A stretch of 64,000 nt of DNA from contig NZ_CP016287.1 of the NCBI RefSeq assembly GCF_001679785.1, positions 186,001 through 250,000 on the forward strand, read 5' to 3'. Position numbers and translations under genes: made by a program. Position 1 is the stretch's first letter. Each line of letters opens with the position of its first letter. The DNA comes from Rhizobium leguminosarum. GTDB lineage: Bacteria; Pseudomonadota; Alphaproteobacteria; Rhizobiales; Rhizobiaceae. The notes below the pieces were generated by a model. The model was not told where the DNA came from, did not search any database, and was given only the letters and a program-made list of their open reading frames with translations. Below are positions 36,221 to 45,210 of this stretch, piece by piece.

Positions 36221-38704
36221 CTACCTGATGAGGCTGGCCGGTGCGTATGCAGGCGGCAACAGGGTGTCGAGCGGTGACGGCAGATCGATGATGAACCTGA
36301 TGTCCGCGGCATTTGCCGCAACGACCAGCTGGTAGTCGCCGGGCTCGGCGCGGAAGGCGCCGGCCTCAACGTCGAAATAAGCGAGATCACGCGGCAGGAT
36401 CTTCATCACGGCTGTCCCTGTTTCGCCGGGCAGCAGCGAAACCTTTGCGAAGGCGCGCAGTTCCTTGTCAGGCCGCTCCACCTTGGACTTTGGCGAACGT
36501 ACATACAGCTGGACCAGTTCCGACCCGGCCCGGTCGCCGATATTGGTCAGATCGACGCTGACGGTGACGCCTTCGGCACCCATGTCGCTGGCCGACAGGC
36601 GCGGCTCCCCCCAGCTGAAGCGCGTATAGCCAAGGCCGAAACCGAAGGGGAAGAGCGGCTCGACGGCGCGTGTATCATGGTGCCGGTAGCCGACGAACAC
36701 GCCCTCGGCATAGCGCACATGGCCGTCCCTGCCGGGATAGACGGCCGGATCGCCTGTTATTGCGGAATTGTCGGCAAGCGCTTTCGGGAATGTCTGCGGC
36801 AGGCGTCCACCGGGCTCGACGTCGCCGAAGAGGACATCAGCGACGGCATTGCCCAGCTCCTGCCCGGGATACCAGATCTGCAATACGGCGCGAACCTTGC
36901 CGAGCCAGGGCATTTCCGCCGGACCGCCGGTCTGCAGGACGACCACGGTGTTGGCGTTGACGGCTGCAACCCGCTCGATCAGCTCTTCCTGCCGGCCCGG
37001 AAGCCGCATGTCGGGCAGGTCCAAGCCCTCGGTATCCCATTCGCCGTCGCGGCCGACGAAGAGAAGCGCCACGTCGGCATTCAGCGCCGTCTCGACGGCT
37101 TCCTGCATATCGGCCTCGCCCAAGGGCTTTTCGACGCCGAAGCGAATGGCCGTGAGGTTGATCCCCTCTCCGTTCGCCACCGGCGGATCATATTCGACGG
37201 TGACGGAATGGGCCTTGCCCGCATCGAGCGCCACCGTGCCGCGCTGTTCGTCATTGGCGGTGCCGAAATAGTTTTCGCCGCGTGTCCAGCCGTCATGGCC
37301 GTCGACCGTGAGCCTGCCATCGACGAAAAGCCGCGCCAGTCCGGCATTGGTCATGCCGAAGACATGATCGCCGCTCTCCTCCGGCACGAATTGCATCGTC
37401 ATCCGCGCCGAGAAATTGGTGGGGTCGAGTTCGCCTGAGGGCAGCTCGAACCAGAAGAACTCGCCCTTGTCGACGGTCTCGACATGAAGCGGATTGCCCC
37501 GGCAGCCCCGCCCTCTAAAATATTCGACGGTGATCTTTGCCTTGAACACCTCGATCAGGCGGTTGTGGCGGCAGCCGACCGCCTGGCTGACGCTGTTGGC
37601 ATTGGAAAGGGCTGCTCGAATGCCTTCGAGCGGGCTGACTGTGTAATGGGCGGCGATCTGCGCGCTGCCGCCGCCCATGACGCGCGCGCTCGCGGCATTG
37701 GGTCCGATGACGGCGATCCGGTCGAGCGACGTTTTGGCAAGCGGCAGGATGCCATCGTTCTTCAAAAGGACTGCGCCTTCCGCGCCGAGACGCCGGATCA
37801 GCGCCCGGTCTTCCGGCAGATCGACTGCCTGCTCCATGAGTTCGGGCTTCTTCTCGAACGCACCGACCCGCTCGAGCAGAAGCAGGATGCGCCGCGCCGC
37901 CGTCCGCACGGTCGCCGCCTCGACCTTGCCCTCACGCACGGCCGCAACCAGCTTCTCGCCGCGATCGCGCGCCGGGCCGGGCATTTCGAGATCAAGACCG
38001 GCATTGATCGTCTCGGCCGTCGAATGCGAACCGAACCAGTCGGACATGACGATGCCGTCGAACCCCCATTCCTCGCGCAGCACCGTGGTCAGCAGCCACG
38101 CATGCTCGCTCGTATAGGTGCCGTTGAGGCGGTTATAGGAAGACATGACGGCCATCACGCCGGCGCGCCTGACAGCCTGTTCGAAAGGCGGAAAGTAGAT
38201 TTCGCGGAGCGTCCGCTCGTCGATATCGGAAGACATGGTCTGCCGCTCGATCTCGGATTCGTTGCCGGCGAAGTGCTTGATCGTCGCTGCAATCCCCTGG
38301 CTCTGCACGCCCTTGATATAGGCGACGGCGAGTTCGGCGGTCAGCATCGGATCCTCTGAATAACATTCGAAATTTCGGCCGTTGAGGCCGGAACGATGGA
38401 TATTCACCGTGGGCGCGAGCAGCACGGCGGCACCCTTGCTCTTTGCCTGGTGGGCAAGCGCGACACCCATGCGCTCGACGAGATCGGGATTCCAGGTGGC
38501 GCCGAGCGCGATGGCGACTGGAAAACAGGTCGCCTTGACGCCGCCGACCAGCGAGCCCGCGCCGCGAGCCCCATTCGGCCCGTCCGTCACCTTGATCTTC
38601 GGCACATCCAGACGCTCGACGGGAACCGTCGTCCAGAAGTCGGCGCCGGACAGCAGGGAGACCTGCTCCTCGAGCGTCATCTTGTCGAGAATGGAATCTA
38701 TCAT
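36221..38704 (-). CDS. Glycoside hydrolase family 3 beta-glucosidase with PA14 domain
   Basis: 827 residues. GH3 N-terminal barrel (about 10-270) with KVTDGPNGARG, KHFAGNESE and nucleophile Asp222 in IVMSDWFGSHS. The alpha/beta sandwich (about 300-390 and 540-650) is split by a PA14 module (about 395-530; FVPEESGDHVFGMTNAGLARLFVDG). A fibronectin III-like C-terminal domain starts near 700 (DLTNIGDRAGSELVQLYV). No signal peptide, so it acts in the cytoplasm on imported oligosaccharides. Such enzymes release glucose or related sugars from beta-linked glycosides. A TetR gene is divergent. Confidence 0.9.
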   Translation of the reverse strand: MIDSILDKMTLEEQVSLLSGADFWTTVPVERLDVPKIKVTDGPNGARGAGSLVGGVKATCFPVAIALGATWNPDLVERMGVALAHQAKSKGAAVLLAPTVNIHRSGLNGRNFECYSEDPMLTAELAVAYIKGVQSQGIAATIKHFAGNESEIERQTMSSDIDERTLREIYFPPFEQAVRRAGVMAVMSSYNRLNGTYTSEHAWLLTTVLREEWGFDGIVMSDWFGSHSTAETINAGLDLEMPGPARDRGEKLVAAVREGKVEAATVRTAARRILLLLERVGAFEKKPELMEQAVDLPEDRALIRRLGAEGAVLLKNDGILPLAKTSLDRIAVIGPNAASARVMGGGSAQIAAHYTVSPLEGIRAALSNANSVSQAVGCRHNRLIEVFKAKITVEYFRGRGCRGNPLHVETVDKGEFFWFELPSGELDPTNFSARMTMQFVPEESGDHVFGMTNAGLARLFVDGRLTVDGHDGWTRGENYFGTANDEQRGTVALDAGKAHSVTVEYDPPVANGEGINLTAIRFGVEKPLGEADMQEAVETALNADVALLFVGRDGEWDTEGLDLPDMRLPGRQEELIERVAAVNANTVVVLQTGGPAEMPWLGKVRAVLQIWYPGQELGNAVADVLFGDVEPGGRLPQTFPKALADNSAITGDPAVYPGRDGHVRYAEGVFVGYRHHDTRAVEPLFPFGFGLGYTRFSWGEPRLSASDMGAEGVTVSVDLTNIGDRAGSELVQLYVRSPKSKVERPDKELRAFAKVSLLPGETGTAVMKILPRDLAYFDVEAGAFRAEPGDYQLVVAANAADIRFIIDLPSPLDTLLPPAYAPASLIR

Positions 38705-38820
38705 GCAAACCTCCCCTTCAATGGCATTCGGGTGCTGCGAAGTATTGCCGGAGCATACGCGGTGCTAACTCATCCGGCGGCAAACGCGCACTTCTCAGCA
38801 CGCAAGGTAGTTCTTAAACC

Positions 38821-38836
38821 TACCGATTACTCGGTA
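38821..38836. promoter_or_regulatory. Candidate TetR operator between GH3 and tetR
   Basis: TACCGA-TTAC-TCGGTA is a perfect inverted repeat with 6-base arms. It sits 84 bases before the regulator ATG and 117 bases before the divergent GH3 gene. TetR-family proteins usually bind such short palindromes in the shared intergenic region, so this is the best operator candidate. Confidence 0.55.
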
Positions 38837-38904
38837 TTTTTAAGATGTCAACTGGCGAAGCCTGATGTATGGATAAAGAGCGCCGGAGACCGACGGGAGA
38901 GACG

Positions 38905-39543
38905 ATGGCAGAGTTATTCGAATCGAAGACCGGACACGACGAAAAGCGACGACGCAGATCCCGCAAGGGCGAAGCGCGCCGCGCGGAGATCCTGACGGCT
39001 GCGATGCGGCGCTTCGCCGAAGACGGCTACCAGAGTGCCGCCATCGCGGATGTTGCCCGCGACGCCGGCCTGTCGCTGCCCGGCCTGCTGCACCATTTCC
39101 CGACCAAGGTCGATCTGCTGCTCGCCATTCTGGACAAGCGCGATCTCGAAAGCGAAAGCTTCATCTGGCCCTATCGTTCCGATCTCCGCGGCCTGCTCAA
39201 TGGCATGGTTGAGGTCTTCCGCCGCAACGCCGACATGATCGAAGTCATCAGGGCCTTCGCCATCCTGAATGCCGAAAGCCTGATGAAGGATCACCCGGCC
39301 AAGGCCTGGTTTCTCGATCGCGCCACCCAGCTGCAGAATGACATCGCCGCGACCTTCGAACAGGCCGTCGCCGATGGCTCGATAGACGGCAAGATCGATG
39401 GCCGGGCGATGGCAGCCGAGCTGATCGCCGTGATGGACGGGCTTCAGATGCTCTGGCTGCGCGATCCAACCCGCTTCGACATGGTCGGCGGGTTGGAAGC
39501 CTATATCAGCCGCCTGCTGGCGAGCCTTGGTTTCGACGGTTGA
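38905..39543 (+). CDS. TetR-family transcriptional regulator
   Basis: 212 residues. The HTH lies at about 25-70 (RRAEILTAAMRRFAEDGYQSAAIADVARDAGLSLPGLLHHFPTKVDLLLAILD), followed by an all-helical ligand domain. GGGAGAG before ATG 38905 supports this start over an ATG 36 bases earlier. Position suggests control of the beta-glucosidase gene, possibly in response to a glycoside or its product. Confidence 0.86.
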   Translation: MAELFESKTGHDEKRRRRSRKGEARRAEILTAAMRRFAEDGYQSAAIADVARDAGLSLPGLLHHFPTKVDLLLAILDKRDLESESFIWPYRSDLRGLLNGMVEVFRRNADMIEVIRAFAILNAESLMKDHPAKAWFLDRATQLQNDIAATFEQAVADGSIDGKIDGRAMAAELIAVMDGLQMLWLRDPTRFDMVGGLEAYISRLLASLGFDG

Positions 39544-39613
39544 GCTTCGGCTTGCGGCTTCCGGACGACGCCTCGTTAGAAGAGAGATCTAGCACCCGTC
39601 AAAGCGGGCCAAC

Positions 39614-39950
39614 CAGATCATGATGCGGTTTACGGCTTCGGGATATCTTTGGCCGACCAGCAAGCCATACGAGCGGCTGCTTCTGCCGAGAAGTCTTACA
39701 TTCAACAATATGGATGCAGGGCTGCGGCTAGCCCAAGATGGTCTCGGCCTCGCGCATTTGCCCGGTCTACGTCGCAGAGTCGCACATGCGAGCCGGAACT
39801 CTGGTCCCCGTCCTCACCTCCTTGACGATGCCGTTCGGCGCGCTCTCGCTCGTCTGGCCACCGAAAGTGCGCGCTTTCGTGGATTTCGTGGTCAAAAACT
39901 TTGCCGCCGGACCCGACGCTTTCCGGCCGGCGCCAAGTTTGTCGCGATGA
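39614..39950 (+). pseudogene. LysR-family regulator remnant (C-terminal effector domain)
   Basis: One frame reads MRFTASGYLWP...LTFNNMDAGLRLAQDGLGLAHLP. At about 39770 the same protein continues one frame over as YVAESHMRAGTLVPVLTSLTMPFGALSLVWPPKVRAFVDFVV. Together this is the end of a LysR effector domain. The DNA-binding half is missing, a frameshift splits the rest, and a few residues are lost after LVWPP. It is a decayed fragment next to a toxin-antitoxin pair. Confidence 0.68.
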
Positions 39951-40010
39951 TCGAGATCGGCCGAATGCCGAAGCACGACAGCGCCGCGCGCCCTTCTCAC
40001 CGATGGGACA

Positions 40011-40595
40011 TCATTCCCTATCTACGACCGTAAGGTGCAAGGCATCGAGTATCGGGCCGAGCGCGGACAAGCGGATGAGATCCCATGCGGGGCTGTCGGC
40101 CTCAATGCTGGCCGTAGCGCGATCATAGATGGCAACGCACTGCTTGTTGGTAATCCGGGACATGTAGAGAATGCCGTCAAAATCGGTGCGATCGTAGATT
40201 TCCTGACTGAGCCGGCGTCCGCTGGTCTGTGCTCTGGCTCGAATGGCATCTGTCGAGACCCCGAGCAGGTTTGCGCCTTCATAGCGCAGGTCCAGCAGGA
40301 AAAGCGGATTGGGGTTTCGGATAACGGCGATCGAATAGCGGTCGAACTCCTCCCGCAGTATCAATCGCTCGGCCTTGCCTTGAAACCGGTCACGAACGAT
40401 CGTCTCGGCGATCGCCGTCGCGGGATCCTGAGCGAGATAGAGCAACCGGAACTTATCCCTCGGGCTCGAAAACCGCGTCTTGCCGAAGCCCATACCGAGA
40501 GGCGTCGCGGCGTGAGCGCGCGAGATGATTCTGACATAGTCGGTGACGTCGGCGCGAACGGCGAGGCGCTGCAGGACGGCCTTGTCGAGCGTCAT
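40011..40595 (-). CDS. RES-domain toxin (NAD+-degrading type)
   Basis: 194 residues. The RES domain shows YVRIISRAHAATPLGMGFGKTRFSS, then LLYLAQDPATAIAETIVRD carrying the conserved Glu, and LSQEIYDRTDFDGILYMSR. RES toxins deplete NAD+ and are held inactive by a partner antitoxin of the Xre/MbcA/ParS class. The start MTLDKAV overlaps the antitoxin stop by 4 bases; the longer open frame upstream is antitoxin sequence in another frame. Together the two make a type II toxin-antitoxin module. Confidence 0.85.
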   Translation of the reverse strand: MTLDKAVLQRLAVRADVTDYVRIISRAHAATPLGMGFGKTRFSSPRDKFRLLYLAQDPATAIAETIVRDRFQGKAERLILREEFDRYSIAVIRNPNPLFLLDLRYEGANLLGVSTDAIRARAQTSGRRLSQEIYDRTDFDGILYMSRITNKQCVAIYDRATASIEADSPAWDLIRLSALGPILDALHLTVVDRE

Positions 40596-41314
40596 TGCGC
40601 GGCGAAATAGGTCTTGGCCGCGTCGACGACCTCGTCCGCATGATCCTGTTTCAAGAGGTTTATGGGTCTGCGCCCGCCCAGCATGGGGTTCGGCTGGCTG
40701 AGCCACAGCCATGCCACCCGCTGATTGGAAACGAGAGCGGCAATCGTTCCAATGCCCTTTACCGGACGCCCGTCGATGAATTGTTCGATCGGATAGACAT
40801 GCTTCCTCGTTCCTTTCAGCAGTGCGATGACCTCGCCGGCATGCTGCCAGCGATTGAGGGTGGAGCGCGCTATTCCGAAATCGCGCTGGAGTTCGTTTGC
40901 GCCGGCGACCGGCCCCGCCCATTCCTCGAGCTTGCGGGCAACCGCAAGCTCGCCCAGCAATCGCTCGCCTTCCTCCGCCGTGGCGATCTTCCCAAGCCCT
41001 TCTCCTTTGGAGGGTTCCACGGCCTTCGGAATTTCAAGCGCGATCTTGCCGCCATCAGGTGCATCGCTGAAGGTCTCCACCAGACCACGAATGCGGCGGG
41101 CAAGTTCGCCCTGTCGCTTGCTGAGTTCGCGTCGCACGCTAACGGGAAGATCGACAATGGCCGCGGCCGCCGCTCCCGCAATTCTGGCGGACAGGGCAAC
41201 CGAGCCGGACTCGAATGCAGCGTCGGCTTTCAGCACATCGGCGACTTTGGCGGCAACACGATCGGCGACCTTTGCCTGACGAGCGCGATCCAAATGCACA
41301 TGGGAACCAGCCAT
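40592..41314 (-). CDS. Xre/MbcA/ParS-type antitoxin of the RES toxin
   Basis: 240 residues, longer than most such antitoxins (about 130-160). The C-terminal half has an HTH (ELQRDFGIARSTLNRWQHAGEVIALLKG) and the toxin-binding region (VSNQRVAWLWLSQPNPMLGGRRPINLLKQDHADEVVDAAKTYF). The N-terminal ~110 residues are Ala-rich and helical with no recognised domain. Upstream of and coupled to the RES gene. Confidence 0.82.
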   Translation of the reverse strand: MAGSHVHLDRARQAKVADRVAAKVADVLKADAAFESGSVALSARIAGAAAAAIVDLPVSVRRELSKRQGELARRIRGLVETFSDAPDGGKIALEIPKAVEPSKGEGLGKIATAEEGERLLGELAVARKLEEWAGPVAGANELQRDFGIARSTLNRWQHAGEVIALLKGTRKHVYPIEQFIDGRPVKGIGTIAALVSNQRVAWLWLSQPNPMLGGRRPINLLKQDHADEVVDAAKTYFAAQ

Positions 41315-41446
41315 GAAACAATCTCCATTCTTACAGGAGCTGATATAGTCTCAAATCACCCATTTGTCCAGTTTGTCTCATTTTCTGGTGAGTCCGTAGC
41401 GCCCCGCGGCATCGAAGTGGCGAGGCGCGGTGCCCGGAAATGAACA

Positions 41447-44400
41447 TCAGGCTCTTTGCAGCTTCCACGTCCGGATTTCGAACGGCATGATATCGGCGGG
41501 CCCTTTCCGCTCCATCGGCTCTTCCAGAATGTTCAGCGGCTGCGATGCTGCCCATCCGGACGGCGGGTCGAGGGCGAGCCTACCGCGCCGGCCGGCCGGT
41601 TCGTAGAGGCGCAGGATGAGGCCGTCGCCCTCTTCCGCCGGCTTCAGGCCTGAGAACGCGACGGGGATGCCGGTGACCGCAAGAGGCGCGAAAGTGCCGG
41701 CGGAGAGGCCGCTGGATTCTGCCGAGATGAGCGGTTGGTTGAGATCGATCGCCTCGTCGAGAACGCCGCCTTCATGCCAGGCGCCTTCATGCGGCATCAG
41801 CGCATAGGTGAAGCTCTGCTCACCTTCGTCGGCGAGCGGATCCGGATAGATCGGCCCGCGCACGAGGCTCATGCCGATCACGTTGCCGCGGGCGCTATGG
41901 CCGTATTTGGCATTGTTGAGCAGCGCGACCCCGAAATCCGGCTCGCTGATATCGACGAAGCGGTGCGCAACGGCCTCGAACATCGCCTGCTCCCAGGACG
42001 TATTCGTGTGCGTTGCCCGCTCGACGATGCCGAAGGCGCATTCGAACGTCGCCTTGCGGGCCTGCGCGGCGACCGGGTTCAAGGTGCGTAGAAGGGTGCG
42101 GCGGTCATGCCAGTCGATCGTCGTTTCAATGTCGAGCCGCCTGGCGTTGGCCGTCAGTACATAGGTCTGCGTGACACTCGAATTCCGGTAGCGGTAAACG
42201 ACGCGGATTGCCGCGCGGTGCGGCCCGTCATCAACGAGGGTGATACTATCAGGCGCATCAAGGCGGACGGCCTTTTCGGCATAATCCGCGTCGATATCCC
42301 AGGCGTCCCAGTTGCGCGGCTTGTCGGCCGGATAGACCCAGAGCTGATTTGCCGAGCCGTCGACTGCTTCCCGGCCCGTTGCCTTGTGAACGAGGCTTAC
42401 AACCGCCCCGTCCTTGCCGATGCCAACGACGAGGTGGTCGTTTTCGAGACGCTCGGGGTCAGCCTTCAGCTCGCCCGCCGGCTTGAGCGAGCCCTTGTCG
42501 AAGACCGCGACGGACAAGGGCGCGACGAGATCGGCGGCCGCGATGACCGTGCCATCGGAGAGTGTCGCGCTGAGCGGCCTCGGCGCAAGAGACGGATTGA
42601 CGACGACGAGGGCATCGCCAACCCCACCCTTCGGCAGCTTGGCCGACAGCGCTTGCAATCCCCCCACCTGTTCGGCCTTGGCATGTTCGATGACGCCGTC
42701 CAGTTCCTGCTCGGCATCCTGATAGACTTCACGGATGCTCGAGCCCGGCAGAATGTCGTGAAACTCGTTCTTCAGCACAACGCGCCAATCCGCTTCGAGG
42801 CTTTTCGGCCTGTCTGCTCCGAGCATATGCGCCAGCGAAGCGATGGTTTCGGCGGTAATCAGCGCCCGTTCGGCCTGGCGGTGCTTGCGCTTGACGCCGC
42901 TTTGCGACGTCAGCGTGGCGCGGTGCAGTTCGAGATAGATTTCACCATCCCACACCGGAAGGTTCTTTTTCGATGCGGTACGGTGGGCCTGCTCGTAATA
43001 GCTTTTGACGGTGCCCCATCGCGCCTGCGGGATTGCCGGGAAATCGCGCAACTGCACTTCGCGCTCGACCATCTCGGGCGTGACGCCCCCGCCGCCGTCT
43101 CCGTAACCGACAGCCAGCAGCGAAGTATCGTGCTGGGTCTTGCCGCGGAAATTCTTCCATGTCGGCACGTAGCAATCGGGTTGCACGAAGCCGTTATAAC
43201 CCTGCATCGGATTGTCGAACGTGTGGGTCAGCACCCGGCTGCCATCGAGGCCCTTCCACCAGAAGAGATCGGAGGGGATATGGTTGGTCTCGCTCCAATT
43301 GACCTTGATCGTGAAGAAGCTGTCGATGCCGCCCTGTCTCAGGATTTGCGGCAGCGCGCCTGAAAAGCCGAAGCAATCGGGCAGCCAGCAGACCGTATGG
43401 CGTGTGCCGAAGGTCTTTTCGAAATAACGCTGGCCATAGAGAACCTGACGGGCGAGGCTTTCGCCGGTCGGCATGTTGGTGTCGGGCTCAACCCACATGC
43501 CTCCGACGGTTTCCCACTTTCCGTCCGCGACCTTCTTCTTGATGCGCTCGAGAAGTTCCGGGTCTTCCTCTTCCATCTGCGCGTAATAATGGGCGGTCGA
43601 TTGATTGAAGCGGAAATCGTCGGAGCGTTCCATCAGCGACAGCGCCGTATTGAAGGTGCGCCGCATTTTCCGCCGCGTCTCGCGATAAGGCCAAAGCCAG
43701 GCGAGATCGATATGCGCATGGCCCGTCAGCAGCAGTTCTCCATTCGGCGGGAAGCGCTTCTGAAGCTCCTTCAACCGCGCCGTCAGAGCCTCGAAGGCCG
43801 TGGCTGCCGAGCCGCTCTGCTCATCCGTGAGTCCTGCCGGATTAACCTCAAGCTCCGGCAGTTCCCAGATCTTCTGCTGCATGACGGCGCTCGATGTGCG
43901 GGAGATATAGGCTGCCGTATCCGACGGCCAGTCGAGGCTGCGCAAGGCATGCTCGGCGGCATCCATCAGGTGCGGCACAACTTCATGCTCGCTGAGCGCA
44001 TCGATCGCCTCGGCAACCTGCTTCAACAGAAGATGCAGACGGTGAGCGGGACCGTCGAGCCAGATAAACCGGGCCTTGTTGAGCTTGGGCGTTCGATTGG
44101 GCTCGCCGAACGGAAAGCGGGCGACGGTTTCGGTCGCGATCGAGAAGCGCCGGCCCTTCACCGGGAACTCCTGATGATGGGGATCAAGACCGAATGTTTC
44201 CGTCTCGCCGTCGGGATAGTTCAGCGTAATCAGGCTCTCGCCGCCGAGATCGAGCTGCAGGCGAATATCGTCGAGAGGCCACGCCTCCGGCGCTTCAGCG
44301 GTCGCGGAAAAATGCACGACTCCGCGGCGGTGCGGCCAGTCCTGGTGATGTGCCAACGGCTCGCCCTCGAAAGTCCAGCCGTCGATCGCAGCACTTTGTC

Positions 44401-44473
44401 GATCCCGCCAATGGGCCAACTCGGCAATGCGAACTTTGAGACGATCGAGGCGCTGGGCAATGGTCAGAGGCAT
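41447..44473 (-). CDS. Glycoside hydrolase family 38 alpha-mannosidase
   Basis: 1008 residues, normal for the family. The catalytic barrel contains LLTGHAHIDLAWLWPYRETRRK (metal ligands His254 and Asp256) and nucleophile Asp366 in CWLPDCFGFSG. The helical middle domain (about 520-610) and C-terminal beta domains (about 640-1000, with NVIGMSLVRGPIYPD) follow. No signal peptide, so it works on mannosides taken up into the cell. Its promoter shares a 31-bp block with the sugar ABC operon at 47780-54175, which implies co-regulation. Confidence 0.9.
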   Translation of the reverse strand: MPLTIAQRLDRLKVRIAELAHWRDRQSAAIDGWTFEGEPLAHHQDWPHRRGVVHFSATAEAPEAWPLDDIRLQLDLGGESLITLNYPDGETETFGLDPHHQEFPVKGRRFSIATETVARFPFGEPNRTPKLNKARFIWLDGPAHRLHLLLKQVAEAIDALSEHEVVPHLMDAAEHALRSLDWPSDTAAYISRTSSAVMQQKIWELPELEVNPAGLTDEQSGSAATAFEALTARLKELQKRFPPNGELLLTGHAHIDLAWLWPYRETRRKMRRTFNTALSLMERSDDFRFNQSTAHYYAQMEEEDPELLERIKKKVADGKWETVGGMWVEPDTNMPTGESLARQVLYGQRYFEKTFGTRHTVCWLPDCFGFSGALPQILRQGGIDSFFTIKVNWSETNHIPSDLFWWKGLDGSRVLTHTFDNPMQGYNGFVQPDCYVPTWKNFRGKTQHDTSLLAVGYGDGGGGVTPEMVEREVQLRDFPAIPQARWGTVKSYYEQAHRTASKKNLPVWDGEIYLELHRATLTSQSGVKRKHRQAERALITAETIASLAHMLGADRPKSLEADWRVVLKNEFHDILPGSSIREVYQDAEQELDGVIEHAKAEQVGGLQALSAKLPKGGVGDALVVVNPSLAPRPLSATLSDGTVIAAADLVAPLSVAVFDKGSLKPAGELKADPERLENDHLVVGIGKDGAVVSLVHKATGREAVDGSANQLWVYPADKPRNWDAWDIDADYAEKAVRLDAPDSITLVDDGPHRAAIRVVYRYRNSSVTQTYVLTANARRLDIETTIDWHDRRTLLRTLNPVAAQARKATFECAFGIVERATHTNTSWEQAMFEAVAHRFVDISEPDFGVALLNNAKYGHSARGNVIGMSLVRGPIYPDPLADEGEQSFTYALMPHEGAWHEGGVLDEAIDLNQPLISAESSGLSAGTFAPLAVTGIPVAFSGLKPAEEGDGLILRLYEPAGRRGRLALDPPSGWAASQPLNILEEPMERKGPADIMPFEIRTWKLQRA

Positions 44474-44592
44474 GGCTTATCCTGTTGAAAAATCGACGGA
44501 GAACGATCCGGAGTCATCGCTTTGGGAGATGAAGATGGTGCGACAAGGATCGCGTTTTGCCGGCCCCTCCTCCCAGTGGGTCCTACTGGCGC

Positions 44593-44623
44593 TTAGATTA
44601 AGTAACTTTGATTTGCCGTCAAG
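44593..44623 (-). promoter_or_regulatory. Alpha-mannosidase promoter/operator, shared with the sugar ABC operon
   Basis: On the minus strand TTGACG (44622-44617), 16 bases, TAATCT (44600-44595). The spacer and -10 box carry an imperfect dyad centred on AAGTTACTT. 28 of 31 bases match 47672-47702 in front of the sugar-binding-protein gene, on the strand that reads into that operon. One repressor, most likely a ROK protein from this region, could silence both. Apart from this site, the 337-base gap 44474-44810 shows no gene. Confidence 0.68.
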
Positions 44624-44810
44624 TGCGAATGAAGTGAACCACTCCGGGTTTGCGGGAGTCCCAGCCCTTCCCGATCGGAAACGGTGATTGGACCTTCACC
44701 GAATAACGAGATCTTGATCGACAACAACAGTTATCGAAACTCCCGTCGGCCCTATTTGACCGAGAATTGCACTGATATGGCAGATTTCAGGCAGCGCTGG
44801 GGAGGGTGGG

Positions 44811-44999
44811 ATGCTTCAAGTCCGCAAATTATTGACAGCCGCGATAGCCGTCATCGTGGTTGCCGTATCGTCGTCATCCTGCACGACGACCTCGAATGAC
44901 TCGATGCAGACCGGCTCGGTTGGATATACCGGCGCCGACTATTCGCTCAGGCCTGCCTGCCGCGATGGATTCGGCAACGATCATCCTTGCAGCTACTAA
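44811..44999 (+). CDS. Small predicted lipoprotein
   Basis: 62 residues: MLQVRKLLTAAIAVIVVAVSSSSC gives a short lipoprotein signal with Cys near residue 24, followed by a Ser/Thr/Gly-rich 38-residue tail with two more Cys (PACRDGFGNDHPCSY). GGGGAGGG just before the ATG supports expression. Function unknown. Small envelope lipoproteins of this shape are frequent in Rhizobiaceae. Confidence 0.6.
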   Translation: MLQVRKLLTAAIAVIVVAVSSSSCTTTSNDSMQTGSVGYTGADYSLRPACRDGFGNDHPCSY

Positions 45000-45210
45000 C
45001 GACCGATAGAGTGAAGCTCCGATTGCCGTGTCGTTTCGAGGGTCTGTTGACGCATTTTGCGGCATTCGCCCCGCCGCGCTTCGTCAGCGCCGTGATAGCC
45101 CTGTTCCAGATTGATAGGACGTTCAGCCGAAAAAGCGGCTGCTAGGCCCGGCTTTCCCATAGCCCGTTGATGAAGTACACAACCGATATGGTGCTCTAGG
45201 AAAGTCAGTC

